Positions 5,245 through 7,672 of a stretch of DNA of 7,672 nucleotides are shown one piece after another (position 1 is the first letter of the stretch; each line of letters starts with the position of its first letter). The stretch is from contig JAPLSD010000807.1 of NCBI GenBank assembly GCA_026398835.1, positions 1-7,672 on the forward strand. Reading direction: 5' to 3'. The DNA comes from Pseudomonas sp. (GTDB lineage Bacteria > Pseudomonadota > Gammaproteobacteria > Pseudomonadales > Pseudomonadaceae). The position numbers and the translations under genes are program-made. Below the pieces are notes generated by a model. That model searched no databases. It was not told the DNA's origin and saw only the letters and a list, made by a program, of their open reading frames with translations.

Positions 5245-5769
5245 TCAGACGCCCAGCAGCCGATTAACCGCCTCGAATGCATCGCGCCTGCGCTGTGCCC
5301 AGTCGCCACGCAGCACCTGGTAAGTCTGCTGGTGCCGGTCGAGCCAATCGCGACTGGCCTGGAAAAATGCCTGACGATCGGCAAGATCCGGCTGACAGCG
5401 TTGCCCGTCGTCAGTCCAGACGACCGCCTCCGGGCTGAGCAGCAGGTGCAGATGGTAGTGCCGCGCGAGCAGGGCTTCTTCGATCCAGGCCGGGCAGTCA
5501 CCGAACAGCGCATGGCTCCAGAGCATGTTGCTCAGCAGGTGCGTGTCGAGGATCAACAGTGACGGTTGTCTGGCGCGAGCCCTGTCCTCCCACCGTAGCT
5601 GGCCAAGTGCAATCGCCGAAATATCGTTGTAGCAGGTTTCGCGGGCCTCCTTTTCGATAAAGCGCCGTACATACTCGCCCACCAGCAACCCGCCGAAACG
5701 GGCTTGGAGCTCGGCTGCCAGCCAACTCTTGCCGCTGGACTCCGGACCGCTCAAGACCAGCACTTTCAT
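5245..5769 (-). CDS. NadR-type nicotinamide riboside kinase (AAA/P-loop ATPase)
   Basis: This 174-residue protein resembles the C-terminal kinase domain of NadR, without the adenylyltransferase or DNA-binding domains. It probably phosphorylates nicotinamide riboside to NMN with ATP in the cytoplasm. Visible motifs are a Walker A loop GPESSGKS at residues 8-15, a GEYVRRFIEKE segment at 31-41 like the NadR YAREY region, GQLRWEDRA at 56-64, a Walker-B-like LLILDT (71-76), and the HYHLHLLLSPEAVVWTDDGQR block (104-124) corresponding to the substrate-binding region of this family. Its ATG overlaps the pnuC TGA by 4 bases (ATGA) and no strong Shine-Dalgarno is visible, so it is likely translated by coupling. 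Pairing with PnuC is the strongest argument for the substrate; a different nucleoside cannot be excluded from sequence alone. Databases often call such genes simply ATP-binding protein. Confidence 0.85.
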   Translation of the reverse strand: MKVLVLSGPESSGKSWLAAELQARFGGLLVGEYVRRFIEKEARETCYNDISAIALGQLRWEDRARARQPSLLILDTHLLSNMLWSHALFGDCPAWIEEALLARHYHLHLLLSPEAVVWTDDGQRCQPDLADRQAFFQASRDWLDRHQQTYQVLRGDWAQRRRDAFEAVNRLLGV

Positions 5770-6329
5770 GCGCGCAATGCCGGATCAACGCGCCATTCCC
5801 GCCAGCCTTGCACAGCCAGCAGGGTAAACAGGCCATAGAGGGCGGCGGTCAGGTACAAGCCCTTGTAGACGAACAGACCGACGAAAATCACATCAACCGC
5901 GATCCACAGTGGCCAGCACTGCACACGTTTCTGTGCCATCCACCACTGCGCGACCAGACTGAATCCAGTCAGCGCGGCGTCCAGCCAAGGTTGAGCGGCA
6001 TCCGTCCAATGGGCCATGGCGGCCCCCAGCAGCAGACTGCCGACTGCGCCGACGGCAAGGCCAAACAGCATCGATTGGGTGTCCAGTTGACTGACTGGCC
6101 GTCCATGCTGAGTCTCACCCGCGCGAGTCCATTGCCACCAACCATAGAGTTGCAACGCGGCATAGATCACCTGCAACAGCATGTCCGAATACAGCTTCAC
6201 CTCAAAGAAGATCCAGCTGTAGAGCAACACCATGACCAGACCGATCGGCCAGCACCAGGGGTTTTGTTTGACTGTCAGCCAGACGGCGATCACACCGAGC
6301 GCAGCGGCGAACAGTTCAAGCCCGGACAT
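5766..6329 (-). CDS. pnuC: PnuC-family nicotinamide riboside transporter
   Basis: A 187-residue inner-membrane protein of the PnuC family, which moves nicotinamide riboside inward by facilitated diffusion; trapping depends on phosphorylation by a cytoplasmic kinase, encoded next door. About seven hydrophobic segments can be traced (residues about 5-20, 26-43, 48-66, 88-106, 117-131, 138-153 and 158-176). The family's Trp-rich signatures are visible: LYGWWQWTR at 61-69, NPWCWPIGL near the start, and CWPLWIAVDV with VYKGLYLTALYG-like sequence at 138-166. I chose the ATG at 6329, preceded by AAGGA, over an upstream in-frame ATG at 6503 that would overlap the glyA remnant and add a non-membrane tail. 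It starts 55 bases after the glyA stop without a visible terminator. The related PnuT thiamine transporter is an alternative, but the NadR-like partner and absence of a visible riboswitch favour nicotinamide riboside. Confidence 0.9.
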   Translation of the reverse strand: MSGLELFAAALGVIAVWLTVKQNPWCWPIGLVMVLLYSWIFFEVKLYSDMLLQVIYAALQLYGWWQWTRAGETQHGRPVSQLDTQSMLFGLAVGAVGSLLLGAAMAHWTDAAQPWLDAALTGFSLVAQWWMAQKRVQCWPLWIAVDVIFVGLFVYKGLYLTAALYGLFTLLAVQGWREWRVDPALRA

Positions 6330-6384
6330 GGAGATTCCTTGGATAAGTCGAAGAGGGCGCCGATTGTAACCGCAGCCCGCCGTT

Positions 6385-7604
6385 TCAGTCGCGGTAGACC
6401 GGGAAGTCCGCGCATAACGCCGCCGCTTGCCCGGCGACCCGAGCCTCGACAGCGGAGTCACCGAGGTGATCAAGGATGTCGCAGATCCAGCCCGTGAGCT
6501 CAATGCACTGGGCTTCCTTGAAGCCGCGAGTGGTGACCGCCGGGGTGCCGATCCGCAGGCCCGAGGTCACGTCACGGTGATACCGGCGCGCCCCAGGGCG
6601 GCATCGGCGTCTTTACCGGTGAGGCCCTGACGAATCAGACTGACCAGAAACAGATGGTTGTCGGTGCCCCCGGAGACGACGTCGTAACCTCGCTCGATAA
6701 AGACCTTGGCCATCGCTTGGGCGTTTCGGATCACTTGGGCCTGATACACCTTGAAGTCGGGCTCCAGCGCTTCTTTGAAGCACACGGCCTTGGCGGCGAT
6801 GACGTGCATCAGCGGGCCGCCCTGACCACCGGGGAATACTGCGGACTGGAGTTTTTTCTCAAGGTCCGGGTTGGCCTTGGCCAGGATCAGACCACCACGC
6901 GGTCCGCGCAAGGTTTTGTGGGTGGTGGTGGTGACCACGTCGGCGTACGGCAGCGGGTTCGGGTACAGACCCGCAGCCACCAGGCCGGCGACGTGAGCCA
7001 TGTCGACGAACAGGTAGGCGCCGACCTTGTCCGCGATCTGACGGAAGCGTGGGAAATCCAGAGTCTTGGAGTAGGCCGAGAAGCCGGCGATGATCATTTT
7101 CGGCTTGTGCTCGACCGCCAGGCGCTCGACTTCGTCGTAATCGATCAGGCCAGTGGCGGTGTCGATGCCGTACTGCACCGCGTTATAGAGCTTGCCGGAG
7201 AAGCTGACCTTGGCGCCGTGGGTCAGGTGACCACCGTGGGCCAGGCTCATGCCCAGCACGGTGTCGCCGGCCTGCAACAGGGCGAGGAACACCGCTGCGT
7301 TGGCTTGGCTGCCGGAGTGCGGCTGGACGTTGGCGTAGTCGGCACCAAACAGCTGTTTGGCGCGATCGATGGCGAGTTGCTCGACCACATCGACGTGCTC
7401 GCAGCCGCCGTAGTAGCGTTTGCCCGGGTAGCCTTCCGCGTATTTGTTGGTCAGGCCGCTGCCTTGCGCTTCCATGACGCGTTTGCTGGTGTAGTTCTCC
7501 GAGGCGATCAGCTCAATGTGATGCTCTTGCCGGCTTTCCTCGGCGTTCATCGCTGCCAGTAATGGGTCGTCGTAGCCTTTGATCTGGTCGTGTTTGCTGA
7601 ACAT
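6385..7604 (-). pseudogene. glyA: Serine hydroxymethyltransferase, frameshifted near the 3' end
   Basis: GlyA converts serine and tetrahydrofolate to glycine and methylene-tetrahydrofolate, using PLP. The frame from the ATG at 7604 (AGAGGA upstream) is intact for 344 family residues, including [19 protein letters not shown] and the PLP-lysine motif [14 protein letters not shown] (K230). It then ends VT-stop at 6567. The remaining C-terminus, [18 protein letters not shown] to FPVYRD, continues in another frame from 6570 to 6385. Compared with the conserved family sequence, about 13 residues (like NKNAVPNDPRSPF) are missing and two bases remain in their place, leaving a tandem GTGAC-GTGAC at the junction. 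The net loss is about 37 bases. The truncated product lacks the folate-binding loop and the substrate-carboxylate Arg (R363 in E. coli), so it should be inactive. Pseudomonads usually carry further glyA copies. The rest of the gene looks undamaged, so the lesion is recent or is a sequence or assembly error. Confidence 0.88.
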
Positions 7605-7672
7605 GGCGCATTCCTCTGGATTTTTGTTAGTAACCGCTACCGGTGGCGAATGACGACGGACAGGCTCGTGCG

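Noticed and set aside
6330..6384. Riboswitch or terminator between glyA and pnuC
   Set aside because: Only 55 bases are available, with no stable hairpin plus T tract and no recognisable TPP or NAD riboswitch core.
6654..7562. Long plus-strand open frame of 302 codons
   Set aside because: A shadow of the GC-rich glyA coding sequence; glyA on the minus strand is unmistakable.
7605..7672. Promoter of glyA
   Set aside because: Apart from the AGAGGA ribosome binding site I see no -35/-10 pair good enough to report, and the window ends 68 bases upstream of the gene.

Overview
The window looks like chromosome from a Pseudomonas of the fluorescens lineage. The main evidence is a near-complete fap operon (functional amyloid in Pseudomonas) in its known order fapA-B-C-D-E-F. 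A Pseudomonas-like serine hydroxymethyltransferase reading frame and a GC-rich base composition also fit. Every gene I accept lies on the minus strand, so transcription runs from high to low coordinates. Identifications come from reading motifs and family resemblance; no database search was possible.

Layout in transcription order. (1) 7604-6385: glyA, broken near its 3' end by a net 37-base loss that shifts the frame and leaves it a probable pseudogene (or a sequence error). (2) 6329-5245: a two-gene nicotinamide riboside salvage unit. It encodes a PnuC-type membrane transporter and a stand-alone NadR-type kinase whose ATG overlaps the pnuC stop by 4 bases. (3) 5244-4916: a 329-base gene-free region with a candidate sigma-54 promoter (-24/-12), a FleQ-box-like site about 50 bases upstream of it, and an inverted repeat. 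(4) 4915-1: fapA (chaperone-like), fapB (minor amyloid/nucleator), fapC (main amyloid subunit), fapD (C39-family cysteine protease), fapE (minor fibre component) and the first 332 codons of fapF (outer-membrane pore). fapF runs off the left edge.

How the genes work together. In the known Fap system the subunits FapB, FapC and FapE enter the periplasm through Sec signal peptides. FapA acts there as a chaperone, FapD as a processing protease, and FapF as the trimeric outer-membrane pore that exports the subunits. FapB nucleates FapC into extracellular biofilm fibres. All six proteins here start with a visible signal peptide. A strong intrinsic terminator-like hairpin with a UUCG loop and seven T's sits between fapC and fapD, preceded by a second perfect hairpin. 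This suggests that most transcripts end after fapABC and only a fraction reads on into the protease, minor subunit and pore genes.

The system itself is known, so I do not claim a new one. The least ordinary points are the internal terminator, the unusual FapC (a His-rich mature N-terminus, a 202-residue linker built partly from two blocks of 12-base/4-residue repeats, and an Asp-rich segment between them), the coherent sigma-54/FleQ promoter layout, and the damaged glyA.
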